Positions 15,993 to 24,677 of a stretch of 64,000 bases of DNA are shown piece by piece (the first letter of the stretch is position 1; each line of letters opens with the position of its first letter). The position numbers and the translations under genes are program-made. The DNA comes from Paenibacillus amylolyticus (GTDB lineage Bacteria; Bacillota; Bacilli; Paenibacillales; Paenibacillaceae): positions 62,001 to 126,000 of the forward strand of contig NZ_BCNV01000006.1 in the NCBI RefSeq assembly GCF_001570725.1. The letters run 5' to 3'. The notes under the pieces were generated by a model, which saw nothing but the letters and a program-made list of their open reading frames with translations, was not told the origin of the DNA and ran no database searches.

Positions 15993-17720
15993 CTATGGCT
16001 TGGCGGTGTCGATCTCGAATTCGGCATCTAGTGCATCCAACGTTTTGGTCAGAAGATGTACCTTGATATTCCAACGTCCAGGCATGGAGATGTAATCTTC
16101 AGCCTTGTACACACCGGTGTCATTTTTCGGAATGGTAATCTCATAGATCCCCATATCCATGTCCAGATGTGTGAGTGACAGGGTGATCTGTTCCAGATCA
16201 TTGACGATACTGCCATCTGCACCTTTGACGTCCACTTCAAATTGGTTCTCTCCCGTTACATTGGGACTCACCTGAAGTGTGATCGCTGAGCCATCTTCTG
16301 TAGTCTTCGTCTCCTGATACGGTCCGACCGCTGCTGGTTGCCCTGGAGACAGGTGGGTCAACACGGCAGCGAGAGCGAGAATTACAGCGCCGGTGGCAAG
16401 TTCGGCTTTCAGGCTACCGGATAATCTGCTTCCCGTTGCTGCTCTTGCCAGTCTGGCATGACGCCATGCGAAGACAAGCATCACAATTAGCAGGACAATC
16501 TTGCCGATCAGGACAAGACCATAGGCTGTAGTGAACAAGGAGGTCAGCACGGGTGCAGGCAGAATAATGAGACTGCTGTATATTCCTGTAGCGACCAGAG
16601 CAGCTACGGCGCCAATCCCCCAGGCGGTAAACCTGCGAATGGCAACCCAGTATACTTCTCCTCGAACCTTCGATGGCAGCTTATCCGCCAGTGGAGGCAG
16701 ACATATCGCCATGGCCGTCAATGCGCCAATCCAGAAAGCGGCACCGATCAGATGCACGAAATCCATGGTAATGGCGAGTCCGCGTTGATCGGCAGCAGCC
16801 GGGTGTCCTGTCATGGCATGTGTGAACAACCAGCCGAGCACGAGCACAAGTGAGCCATAGGAGGACCAGATGCGCACACGGATGGAGCGATCCCGATCAT
16901 ATCCAGATAGAATGGTGACTGCCAGCAGCATCACGACCAGCATCTGTACCATCCAGATCTGGCCAAAGGATGTCAGCTTGAGCGCACTTCCGATCAGTCC
17001 CCAACTCAGCTCACCCAGCGCCACGCCAGATTCGTATAACGTGTTCAGTGGCAGGCTGACGAGAGCGGCAAAAGAAGCGGCAGCATAGCTGATCCATAAC
17101 AGTCTGTAGCTCCCCGGAACGTCCATAGGTTCTCTTGTCATGGAAGTCGGAGCGATCCGCAGCAACATGAACGCGAGTGTACCCAGAATGACAGAAAGTC
17201 CGAGATACTGAATCCAGTCGGTTAGGGATACGATCCATTTCAGCGGTCCACCTGTTGAACCGGAACCGGATGTAAGATCACTCAGCCCGGCAGGCGATCC
17301 AGAAGGTTCACCGATATGGAAAACATACACTCCCTGAATCGGATGCCCATCGGCAGATACAGCCTTCCAGTTGACGGCATATGTTCCGTTGCCAAGTCCG
17401 GTCTGCAGGCCAGTCTCCAGAATATGAGGGCGACCCGCATCAATCTGCACCTTTCCATCGTCTGCCTGAGTGCCGTCAGGTCCGGTAATTTTGATATCAT
17501 AAAAGGCCGTCTGCAAGGATTCGTTGAACTCCAGCGTCAGCCGCTCCGGAGCAGTTACGAGTATCTCGTTCTCTCCAGGCGAAGCCTTAACAATATAAGC
17601 ATGGGCAGATGCCCACTGTGGCATAACAAGGCAGCACACGAGCATCAGGCAGGTGACTAATGCCCAGTGCCGTTTGCCCCATTTCAGGGTAAAGCTTGTA
17701 AAAATCAAAAAAATCATCAC
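15993..17720 (-). CDS. ycnJ: CopC-CopD fusion copper transport protein (YcnJ-like)
   Basis: 575-residue membrane protein with three parts. Residues about 40-135 are a CopC domain that begins with His40 right after the signal cleavage (SAHAYIVKASP) and ends with SADGHPIQGVYVFHIG, supplying copper-binding histidines. Residues about 160-455 are a CopD-type bundle of about eight membrane helices. The last about 100 residues form an extracellular Ig-like YtkA-type domain (LTHLDMDMGIYEI). It is thought to bind copper outside and carry it inward. First gene of a leftward pair with ycnI. No CsoR-type TACCCC palindrome was found upstream. Start is GTG or ATG within three codons of the position given. 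Confidence 0.88.
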   Translation of the reverse strand: MMIFLIFTSFTLKWGKRHWALVTCLMLVCCLVMPQWASAHAYIVKASPGENEILVTAPERLTLEFNESLQTAFYDIKITGPDGTQADDGKVQIDAGRPHILETGLQTGLGNGTYAVNWKAVSADGHPIQGVYVFHIGEPSGSPAGLSDLTSGSGSTGGPLKWIVSLTDWIQYLGLSVILGTLAFMLLRIAPTSMTREPMDVPGSYRLLWISYAAASFAALVSLPLNTLYESGVALGELSWGLIGSALKLTSFGQIWMVQMLVVMLLAVTILSGYDRDRSIRVRIWSSYGSLVLVLGWLFTHAMTGHPAAADQRGLAITMDFVHLIGAAFWIGALTAMAICLPPLADKLPSKVRGEVYWVAIRRFTAWGIGAVAALVATGIYSSLIILPAPVLTSLFTTAYGLVLIGKIVLLIVMLVFAWRHARLARAATGSRLSGSLKAELATGAVILALAAVLTHLSPGQPAAVGPYQETKTTEDGSAITLQVSPNVTGENQFEVDVKGADGSIVNDLEQITLSLTHLDMDMGIYEITIPKNDTGVYKAEDYISMPGRWNIKVHLLTKTLDALDAEFEIDTAKP

Positions 17721-17907
17721 CCTCAGGTTATAGATTTATAGTCACTCATGGCGTTTGGAACACAATCTAACCCATTATAACTTTGTCCAAAATGACTGCG
17801 TATGACTACATTGGGCTATAAAAAAACGATTTGGTCTGCATAATTGTGACAAAAGCATGAATGCTATGACATTCCGCACCTATGCATTCCATTTCGAAGC
17901 AGCGAGT

Positions 17908-18564
17908 TTATTTGCGAAGCTTGCGCCCTGCCAGCCCGCTCTCTAGTGCATAGCGGGTAAGTTGTACCCGATTTTCAAGCTGCAACTTCTGCAAAATGTT
18001 TTTTAAATGATTCTTCACCGTCTGGTCGGAAATGCCGAGCTGATCGGCGATCTCCCGATTGGTATATCCTGCGGATACCCATTGCAATATCTCAAGCTCC
18101 CGTGCCGTGAGCGGGTTATCTTGCACATCTTCACTACGTGGCGCGGGAAACTCCTGCAGAATCCGGTAGGCCAGTTCTTTGCTGAGTGGTGCATCGTCAC
18201 TGACGATGGCGCGCAGGTACTCCAGCCAGGTGGAAGGCGTTAGATTTTTCAGCAAATAGCCTTGAGCACCTTGTTTCAGTGCTTCGAACAGAAAGGTCAC
18301 ATCATCCGATACCGTGACCATCACGATAATAACATAGGGGAATCGCAGTTTGATCTGACGGGTAGCTTCCAGCCCATCCATGTCAGGCATCTGCACGTCC
18401 ATCAGGATCAGGTCAGGCATCCATTGTCCCGTTAACTCCAACGCTTCCTGTCCATTCGAAGCTGTACCAATCACTTCAAACAGACTATCCTCGGATAAAA
18501 TGCTACAAATCGCTTCACGCGCATGCGCATGATCGTCAACAACCAATACACGTACATGTTCCAT
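17908..18564 (-). CDS. NarL/LuxR-family response regulator
   Basis: 218 residues. The receiver domain (1-120) has acidic residues Asp10 and Asp11, phospho-acceptor Asp56 in LILMDVQMPDMDG and a conserved Lys in GYLLKN. The C-terminal LuxR helix-turn-helix contains LTAREREILQWVSAGYTNREIADQL-like spacing and ISDQTVKNHLKNILQKL. ATG 18564 is used because AAAGGAG lies ten bases upstream in the end of the kinase gene; an earlier ATG touches that site. It begins one base after the kinase stop codon, so the two are translated together. Target genes are unknown; the leftward copper genes are the nearest candidates. Confidence 0.9.
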   Translation of the reverse strand: MEHVRVLVVDDHAHAREAICSILSEDSLFEVIGTASNGQEALELTGQWMPDLILMDVQMPDMDGLEATRQIKLRFPYVIIVMVTVSDDVTFLFEALKQGAQGYLLKNLTPSTWLEYLRAIVSDDAPLSKELAYRILQEFPAPRSEDVQDNPLTARELEILQWVSAGYTNREIADQLGISDQTVKNHLKNILQKLQLENRVQLTRYALESGLAGRKLRK

Positions 18565-18565
18565 G

Positions 18566-19396
18566 TTAGGCATGCTCCTTTCCAATCGTCATTCGTGTAT
18601 GCCCCGGTCTTGAATCAAGGGTAAAAGACCAACCCATCTCGGCAGCACGTTCTTTCGTAATTCGCAGTCCGTACCGATCCTTCAGATGAAGAGGATCTCC
18701 ACTTAGTCCATTCCCATTATCCTGAATATAAATGAACCAGGCAATCGGGTTACCCTCCGCATGAATCTGTACGCGGGTAGCCTGCGCATGTTTGCGTACA
18801 TTTAGTAAACCCTCCCGGATACAGGCCAGCAGTTCCACTTGCTCCTTGGCAGTGAACGTTACACCGCTTAGATCCCAGTGAATCTGTGCGCCAGGTACTG
18901 TCTCCTTGACGAGCACTTCAACCTGCGCATGCAGTGAGATAATCTCGGGTGCCGCCGTAGAGGAGGGAACATAACGCAGCTGGGCAATGGCTTGCCTCAC
19001 ATATGTATTGACTTCATGCACCGTTTTTTGAATCTCCTGGATCTCATTCTCATGTCCGCTTCCGGCCAGACTGCGGCCCGCTTTATCCGTTTTGACCGAC
19101 AGCAGGAAAAGGGATTGGGATATGCCGTCGTGAAGCTCTCTGGCCAATTGATCGCGGGCTTCCAGTGCGACTTTGGCAGCCCGCTCTTGCTCCAGAGCAG
19201 CCCTGGCACCTTCAAGCATGCGGAACAATCTGCTGAGCAGAGTCACGCTCACGAGGTAAACGATGACAGGCGTTAACCAGTTTCCGGCATCCATCGAAAG
19301 GTACGGCATCAGGAACTGATGGCGAATATATTCCCAGATGCCTACTGTGAATGTGGGGATCAGCAGAATCATCCATTTGATTTGTTTATAGGACAT
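18566..19396 (-). CDS. Sensor histidine kinase, NarX/LiaS type (HisKA_3)
   Basis: 276-residue membrane kinase with two N-terminal helices (about 8-25 and 40-56) separated by a short outside loop, so there is little sensor domain. A coiled-coil leads into the HisKA_3 dimerisation helix with ELHDGISQSLF, in which His89 is the phosphorylation site. The ATPase domain follows, with NVRKHAQAT (N box) and DNGNGL (G1-like). It transfers phosphate to the partner regulator encoded immediately downstream. The reduced sensor region suggests that it senses membrane stress or an intramembrane signal, as intramembrane-sensing kinases do; this is inference. Confidence 0.87.
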   Translation of the reverse strand: MSYKQIKWMILLIPTFTVGIWEYIRHQFLMPYLSMDAGNWLTPVIVYLVSVTLLSRLFRMLEGARAALEQERAAKVALEARDQLARELHDGISQSLFLLSVKTDKAGRSLAGSGHENEIQEIQKTVHEVNTYVRQAIAQLRYVPSSTAAPEIISLHAQVEVLVKETVPGAQIHWDLSGVTFTAKEQVELLACIREGLLNVRKHAQATRVQIHAEGNPIAWFIYIQDNGNGLSGDPLHLKDRYGLRITKERAAEMGWSFTLDSRPGHTRMTIGKEHA

Positions 19397-19701
19397 GAAT
19401 GCAGAACTCCTTTGATCTAGGATTAGCTGAATAACGTACTTTAATTATGCAGGGATGGGACCATTATAACGCAAGCTTGTCCAAGACCCTAGTCTATGTC
19501 TTTGGAGAAACCTGGGGAGGATCAGGGAGTATTTAGAAGGATATCTAAGAACGACAAGGGGTGAAATGTTGTCACGCTAGGTGAGGGTTGGTGTATCCAG
19601 CTGAGGAAGGCTGAGTCCGTTTTCCCTATCGGAGAAGGTCCTCTATACTTAATATAGAACGTGAATTCATTACAAAACATGTTAAGGAGTGACGCAACAA
19701 C
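19397..19701. other. Divergent intergenic region, 305 bp
   Basis: Spacer between the leftward kinase gene and the rightward 55-codon gene. A TATACT box around 19645 could be the -10 of the small gene, but its -35 is poor. The ribosome site TAAGGAG is at 19683-19689. Nothing else is recognised. Confidence 0.4.
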
Positions 19702-19869
19702 ATGAGTCAAGAAGTATTGGAACGTCGCAGTGAATTGCTCAAAAAGAACATTCATCAGATGCTTGTTCAAGACAATCAGCACGGTATCAGTCGCCAAGAC
19801 AACATGTTTTTGCAGCAGATGATTAAAGAGCTGCATCAGACCTCACATGAGATGAATACCAAATCTTAA
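19702..19869 (+). CDS. Very small protein of unknown function, 55 residues
   Basis: A 55-codon frame from ATG 19702 to TAA 19869, with AAGGAG about 12 bases upstream and an intrinsic terminator 60 bases downstream, so it looks like a complete one-gene transcription unit. The product is hydrophilic and helical, with no Cys or Trp: a first helix about residues 2-22, a turn at HGIS (28-31) and a second helix rich in Gln and Met. The helix-HG-helix layout faintly recalls Spo0E proteins (HG..QDN..LQQ), but the SQELD signature is missing, so I do not assign it to that family. Confidence 0.65.
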   Translation: MSQEVLERRSELLKKNIHQMLVQDNQHGISRQDNMFLQQMIKELHQTSHEMNTKS

Positions 19870-19931
19870 TGTAGAATCTGCACGAGAATGAAGTTGTCTG
19901 GTGTACGATTCATTCCATGAAAATGAAAATG

Positions 19932-19975
19932 GCGCTATCTCCGATCAGACCGGGGATAGCGCTTTGACTTTTTAA
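19932..19975. terminator. Terminator after the 55-codon gene
   Basis: GCGCTATCTCC pairs with GGGGATAGCGC (19932-19962), followed by a T-rich tail. It lies between convergent genes and may serve both. Confidence 0.75.
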
Positions 19976-20002
19976 GGGGATATAGAAGAAGCTTCGTTCA
20001 TC

Positions 20003-21835
20003 TTACAGCAACTGTTGCTGAGCGGTTCTTTTCTCAATATATCGAATGAACAACTCGGCAAGCTCCGGATCGAACTGTGATCCCGAACATGCGCGTAGCT
20101 CCCGAATAGCTTCCTCCACATTCTTCGTCTCCTGATACGGGCGTTCTGTCGTCATGGCATCAAAGGAGTCGATGACGGTCAACATCCGGCACAGCCGAGG
20201 AATCTCGTTACCCTTCAGACCATAAGGATAGCCTTTGCCATCATAGCGCTCGTGATGCAGCTCAATATACGGAATCAGATCGGCGAAGCGATCGTTCGTG
20301 ATCACCATTTTTTTGCCCCAAGTGACATGCCCTTTGATTGTTTCCCATTCTTCAGCGGTGAGCTTGTCCTTCTTGTTGAGAATGGACCAGGGAATCTCCA
20401 GTTTGCCGATGTCATGAATTAATGCCCCCAGCACGAAACGCCGTTTCTCCGCATTGTCCAGCTTGAGCAATTCACTGATATCCAGTGCGTATTTATAAAC
20501 CCGTTTGGAATGTTTGAACGTATCCATATCCTTGTATCTGAACAGATTGAGCTGCTGCTCGATGTCACGAACATCCTGTACCAGATCAATCTCGTGCTCC
20601 ATACCATCATTGCTGCCGTGGCGATGCACGTTGTTCTTGCCTTGTTTCTTCGCGTAATACAGTGCTTTATCGGCTTGATCCACGAGCTGGGATTTGTTAT
20701 ACATATCCACCTGATAGGGTGCGACGCCGCCTGAGAAGGAGAGGCAACCGTGCGGAAACACTTCAACGCCTTCAAACGGTGTATCATTCAGTTGCTTCCG
20801 CAGCCTGTTCATGAACTTGTAGGATTCGTCCAGCTCCATGCCTGGCATGAGCAACGTGAACTCTTCCCCGCCATAACGAAAGGCGGTAACAGGTGTACCT
20901 TCCGTCTTTCGCATCAGAAAATCTCCCAGCAGGGCTAACAGGCTGTCACCTTGAAGGTGACCAAACCGGTCATTATACTTTTTGAAATCATCGATATCTA
21001 GTAGTCCCAGACAGAGCGGGGTTCCCTGCGTTCGAGCGTTAGTCAGTTCACTCTCTAACATGCTTTCGAAATAACTATGGTTGAACAAGCCTGTGCGTTG
21101 ATCCGTGTTGGCCTTCTCCTCAATCGTCTGATACATCACGAACAACTGCCTGAATGCATGGGAGAGCAGAATGCTAAGACTCAGATACAACAACAGGCCA
21201 AGTACGCCATTGTGCACAACCAGTATGGTCAGGACCAGCGCCAGAATCAGCGTACACAGATAAACCAGCAGGGATTCGGTAACGAATGCCCGCTTCATCT
21301 GCTGTAACGCATCCTTCGTCGAGAAATGAAAGAACAAGCCGAGCGTGATCGTGTTAATAATGAAGTAGGCTGCGAGCGCTGCGAAATAAGGAAACAGGTT
21401 ATATCCATTCAACGTTCCCGATTGGCCACCCGTCCACTCAAACACGGCAGATGCTCCCGTAATCATAAGACTGTAGATGCTGAAGTTGACAATGTGTTTC
21501 CACCAGGTGAGCTTGCGCTCTTTGATGAGCAGGATGATGGAGACAGGGAGCAGCACGGACAGACTGAACGCTCCGCCGAACATGAATATACAGGCAAGGT
21601 ATACCGATGAGTCCATGGATTGCTGATTGCCTTTGGGTGGAATCTGGAACGTGAAATAATCCAGAATCAACGCCGCACCCAGCATGGTGTAGACCATAAC
21701 CCAATCTGCCGTGGATAGATGAAGATAAGACCACTTGTTCATGTACAGAAAAACACCGATACCGGTGCAGCTAAGCAAAATAACATACAGACTGCTTCGA
21801 TCTGCCTTATGGATAAGGTTACGAATAAAGTTCAT
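20003..21835 (-). CDS. Membrane GGDEF and HD-GYP protein (cyclic-di-GMP turnover)
   Basis: 610 residues. About seven or eight hydrophobic helices occupy residues 15-225. A GGDEF domain follows (about 240-405), with TGLFNHSYF, LDIDDFKKYND and an intact GGEEF active site at 322-326, so it should make c-di-GMP. An HD-GYP domain (about 430-600) has HD at 474-475, HVTWG and HHERYDGKGYP at 527-537, so it could degrade c-di-GMP. Both activities appear intact, making this a possible bifunctional enzyme controlled by the membrane part. Start ATG 21835 has AGGAG eight bases upstream. An EAL protein at 61205 is another c-di-GMP gene in the window. Confidence 0.9.
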   Translation of the reverse strand: MNFIRNLIHKADRSSLYVILLSCTGIGVFLYMNKWSYLHLSTADWVMVYTMLGAALILDYFTFQIPPKGNQQSMDSSVYLACIFMFGGAFSLSVLLPVSIILLIKERKLTWWKHIVNFSIYSLMITGASAVFEWTGGQSGTLNGYNLFPYFAALAAYFIINTITLGLFFHFSTKDALQQMKRAFVTESLLVYLCTLILALVLTILVVHNGVLGLLLYLSLSILLSHAFRQLFVMYQTIEEKANTDQRTGLFNHSYFESMLESELTNARTQGTPLCLGLLDIDDFKKYNDRFGHLQGDSLLALLGDFLMRKTEGTPVTAFRYGGEEFTLLMPGMELDESYKFMNRLRKQLNDTPFEGVEVFPHGCLSFSGGVAPYQVDMYNKSQLVDQADKALYYAKKQGKNNVHRHGSNDGMEHEIDLVQDVRDIEQQLNLFRYKDMDTFKHSKRVYKYALDISELLKLDNAEKRRFVLGALIHDIGKLEIPWSILNKKDKLTAEEWETIKGHVTWGKKMVITNDRFADLIPYIELHHERYDGKGYPYGLKGNEIPRLCRMLTVIDSFDAMTTERPYQETKNVEEAIRELRACSGSQFDPELAELFIRYIEKRTAQQQLL

Positions 21836-21950
21836 AAAAAATCTCCTGCTTGGGTTTAGTCTACTCTTGATGTGTATATAATTGGTGCGCTGGTATAGAG
21901 GTATACTATATAGATGTATAACATATCAAGTTGACTACCAAAAATCCAGA

Positions 21951-21980
21951 AAGAAAAAACAGGCCGCGGGCAGCCTGTTT
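21951..21980 (-). terminator. Intrinsic terminator after the 34-codon gene
   Basis: Read leftward, AAACAGGC (21973-21980) pairs with GCCTGTTT (21957-21964) and runs into a T tract. Confidence 0.75.
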
Positions 21981-22002
21981 GTCTTGTTTGGCGGTATGGA
22001 TA

Positions 22003-22107
22003 CTAGCCGCCCAGCTTGTATCCCGAAGTTAATGCCACAACGACAGAAGCCACGATGATTGCGTTGATGACAATGCGGGAATATTTCACACCTTCAAATT
22101 TTTTCAT
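22003..22107 (-). CDS. 34-residue single-pass membrane protein
   Basis: A 34-codon gene from ATG 22107 to TAG 22003 with a very strong ribosome site, GGGAGGT, seven bases upstream, and its own terminator 20 bases downstream. The product has a basic N-terminal stretch (MKKFEGVKYSR) followed by one hydrophobic helix (about residues 12-28) and a short GYKLGG tail. The N-in orientation follows the positive-inside rule. Function unknown. It may be co-transcribed with the DUF5317 gene that ends 39 bases before it. Size, ribosome site and terminator together make it convincing as a real gene. Confidence 0.75.
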   Translation of the reverse strand: MKKFEGVKYSRIVINAIIVASVVVALTSGYKLGG

Positions 22108-22146
22108 GGAGGAGACCTCCCTTCCTTGGAGTCTGACTGATCTTCT

Positions 22147-22737
22147 TCAAGCCTGATGAGTTTTAGCCGGTTGTACAGCCTTTTTATCCCGACTCACCAT
22201 CATGTACTGGATAAATAGGAATATGCCAACGTTCATGACCACATCACCGATGCTAATCACCTGAGTCCGTGGATAAGGGCTGGACAGTGGGATGATATCA
22301 CCGAGAAAAGGCAGGTGTGTAGACGCATCCATCATGAAATGCTTCGATACGGCTCCGCCTTCCCGAAGCATGTCTACATAATACGGTCCCAACACAGAGG
22401 AAGCTTCCACAGAAACCGGCATGCGCCCACCGTTGACAGCCATCACGGCAAAATTAAGAAAGACCCCAATCCAGATGAGCATGAAACCGGTATGATGCCT
22501 GTTGAGCCACAGAAATGCGAGCCCTGTAATGTAGACGGCAGCAAAGAGGTAACCATTAATGGAAGCCACCCATTCGAATCGTTCCTGCAAATAAAAAATA
22601 AAGAACTGGATAAGTAGCAATACAGGGAAAATCCAACCACTTCTTAGCTTGAGTGCTGCAAACTGGTTAAGCCCATGCCGCAACCCGCCCCGAAAAAATC
22701 CAACGATCAAGCCGAGTAGAATACCGTCATATACCAT
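22147..22737 (-). CDS. DUF5317-type integral membrane protein
   Basis: 196-residue membrane protein with about five hydrophobic segments. Features seen are a first helix with GFFRGGLRHG after it, NGGRMPV in the middle, and PLSSPYPRTQVISIGDVVMNVGIFLFI before the last helix, a pattern I associate with DUF5317. No enzymatic motif is evident. ATG 22737 is preferred because AGGAG lies six bases upstream; the 44 additional residues of the longest frame are not hydrophobic or conserved-looking. The 34-codon gene follows on the same strand. Confidence 0.75.
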   Translation of the reverse strand: MVYDGILLGLIVGFFRGGLRHGLNQFAALKLRSGWIFPVLLLIQFFIFYLQERFEWVASINGYLFAAVYITGLAFLWLNRHHTGFMLIWIGVFLNFAVMAVNGGRMPVSVEASSVLGPYYVDMLREGGAVSKHFMMDASTHLPFLGDIIPLSSPYPRTQVISIGDVVMNVGIFLFIQYMMVSRDKKAVQPAKTHQA

Positions 22738-22867
22738 GAGTAACTCCTGTTCGTGCGGAGATGTGCAATGTAATTGCGTGTTTGTGTACATATAGGATTC
22801 GACCTTATATTGGTAATTCCTGCATGAGAAGAATGATTTTTTAGAAGAAATTTGCAAAATGCTGAAC

Positions 22868-22925
22868 AAAAAACCGTCTTTACGAATCCAGAGGTCGAAA
22901 CCCTTGTGAAATTCGGTAAAGACGG
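22868..22925 (-). terminator. Intrinsic terminator of the secreted-protein gene
   Basis: Read leftward, CCGTCTTTACCGAAT pairs with ATTCGTAAAGACGG with one bulge, followed by TTTTTTG. It closes the gene at 22979-24400. Confidence 0.8.
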
Positions 22926-22978
22926 CTACTTATGATGCCAAAATACAAGCTTTAATTCGGTTGGAGATGGAATTTATT

Positions 22979-24400
22979 TTATTCGGAACCACCGTTCAGG
23001 TAATTGAAGAAAGGCTGATCCACCCAGAAGTCATACGTCGTAATATCCGCATCAGGCGCCAGCTTCAGGAAGCCTTCACGAATAGCTTTGGCATTCTCTT
23101 TCAGAGAGAAGGACTGAGCATAGTAATTGCCAAGCGCAATCTTATTATTGGAAATGACCGGATAGTTTGCCAAAGCAGTTGGTGAATAATACAGCGGCTG
23201 CCACCAGGAGCTGAGAATCAGTGGAGATGTGCTATCGCTGTTCTTCTTGGCATATTTCAGAACAATATCGTTGAAGCGAACTTTGTCTGCCACATTGTTG
23301 AACTCGAATTGAATGTCATATTCCTTCGCAGAGGCAATATAGTTGCCGTTCTCGATCTGTGTCACTTTATAGTCAGGCGTTTCTTTCGGCTCGCCCCATT
23401 CCTTCAAATAAATGAAGGCAGATGTCTTCGGCTGGAATTGTACATCCGCATCAATACCTTCGCTACGCAGCAAACCAATCAATTGTACAGCGTGCTGGAT
23501 ATTATCGTGGCCGTAAGTAAGTGTCAGCTCATCGATAAAGTTGGAATCAAAGCGGCTATCTTTTAAGTTGTAACCTGTGACGAGATCATCTCGCAGGGCC
23601 TGATCCACAATTTTTCTCAGTTCAGGTGACTCGATCAGATCCGCTGTGCGATATGCAGCATACAGTTTGGAGTAGATGTCTGCATCACCGGAACGTCCAA
23701 TCTCGTGTTTATATTTTCCTTGGCTGATCAGGACGCGTCCAAGCAAGGTATTAGCGAAATCTTTACTTGCTACACCACCTTTAAGTAGAGCAGGGTACAG
23801 GCTTTCGGGAATCAGACCCGTATCAATCGCTGCAGCGAGTTCCTGTGCGGCTTGTCCCTGAACACGGTTTGGGCTAATGCCAACCTTGGCAAGCGCTTTG
23901 GCTGTTTTCTCAGCAGGATATGTATAGGCGAGTTCCTTGAATCCAGCTGCTTTTACCGCGATGAAAACAGCTGCATAGGCGCTCAGTTGATCCTTGGCAC
24001 GTACTTCTGTACCTGTAAGAACCCCATTATTGTATAAGGATACGGCAGCATCATAGGAAGAATCACCAGAGGCCAGATCCGTAAAGGCTGGAGCCTCAGC
24101 TGCACTGTCGCTTGCTTGAGCTGCTGTCGTGATGGCTGCAATGGCTTGAATGAAATCACCTTTGGTAATCTGTTGCGGCAATTGGATGCTGTATTTCGCT
24201 TGCAAGAATTGAGCAAAATCCGCTGCGCTTTCCGTATAAGCAACAGGAGCCTGGGCTACCGGTCCTTTGACACTTTGTGAGGTGGTTGGTTTAGCCGGAG
24301 TTGCAGATGCTGCAGAAGCAGAAGCGGGCAAGCTCAGGCTGCCGAGTGTTACCGGAGCGGCGAGCAGGGCCGCCAGTGTGATCTGGGTGATTTTTTTCAA
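22979..24400 (-). CDS. Large secreted protein of unknown function with SLH-like N-terminal half
   Basis: 473 residues with a Sec signal peptide (1-30, ending SASA or nearby) and a Pro/Thr/Ser linker. Residues about 55-200 look like degenerate S-layer-homology repeats (ITKGDFIQAI, then FTDL, YDAAVSLYNNGVLTG and LSAYAAVFIAVKAAG), which would bind cell-wall polymers. The C-terminal half (about 230-473) is a mixed alpha/beta domain with several Trp and Tyr that I do not recognise. It has its own terminator and is divergent from the nucleoside importer. Placement on the cell surface is inferred from the signal peptide and SLH-like repeats. Confidence 0.75.
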   Translation of the reverse strand: MKKITQITLAALLAAPVTLGSLSLPASASAASATPAKPTTSQSVKGPVAQAPVAYTESAADFAQFLQAKYSIQLPQQITKGDFIQAIAAITTAAQASDSAAEAPAFTDLASGDSSYDAAVSLYNNGVLTGTEVRAKDQLSAYAAVFIAVKAAGFKELAYTYPAEKTAKALAKVGISPNRVQGQAAQELAAAIDTGLIPESLYPALLKGGVASKDFANTLLGRVLISQGKYKHEIGRSGDADIYSKLYAAYRTADLIESPELRKIVDQALRDDLVTGYNLKDSRFDSNFIDELTLTYGHDNIQHAVQLIGLLRSEGIDADVQFQPKTSAFIYLKEWGEPKETPDYKVTQIENGNYIASAKEYDIQFEFNNVADKVRFNDIVLKYAKKNSDSTSPLILSSWWQPLYYSPTALANYPVISNNKIALGNYYAQSFSLKENAKAIREGFLKLAPDADITTYDFWVDQPFFNYLNGGSE

Positions 24401-24612
24401 ATGAATAGCCTCCTTAGAATGGGTTGGAAAATAATCAGCTTTGGGTTATAATTCTGACAAATCCTATATGAATAGAATAATTGGATTGACTTTAGCACGG
24501 AGACGCGCTGTATGTCAACGAAAAAAAAGCTTGATATAGAGCGCTTTCCAGAGCTTGGAAGAATGCAAATCGTCAATTATATTCTAATTGAGTGTATACG
24601 CTCAAAGATTTA

Positions 24613-24642
24613 TTGACAAGGATCGACAGTATCCGCTAGGAT
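24613..24642 (+). promoter_or_regulatory. Sigma-A promoter of the nucleoside importer operon
   Basis: TTGACA (24613-24618) is followed after 18 bases by TAGGAT (24637-24642), 35 bases before the start codon of the lipoprotein gene. Confidence 0.65.
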
Positions 24643-24677
24643 AAGAAAAAAGAATGTTGAAAAGGGGTATTTTCAAA

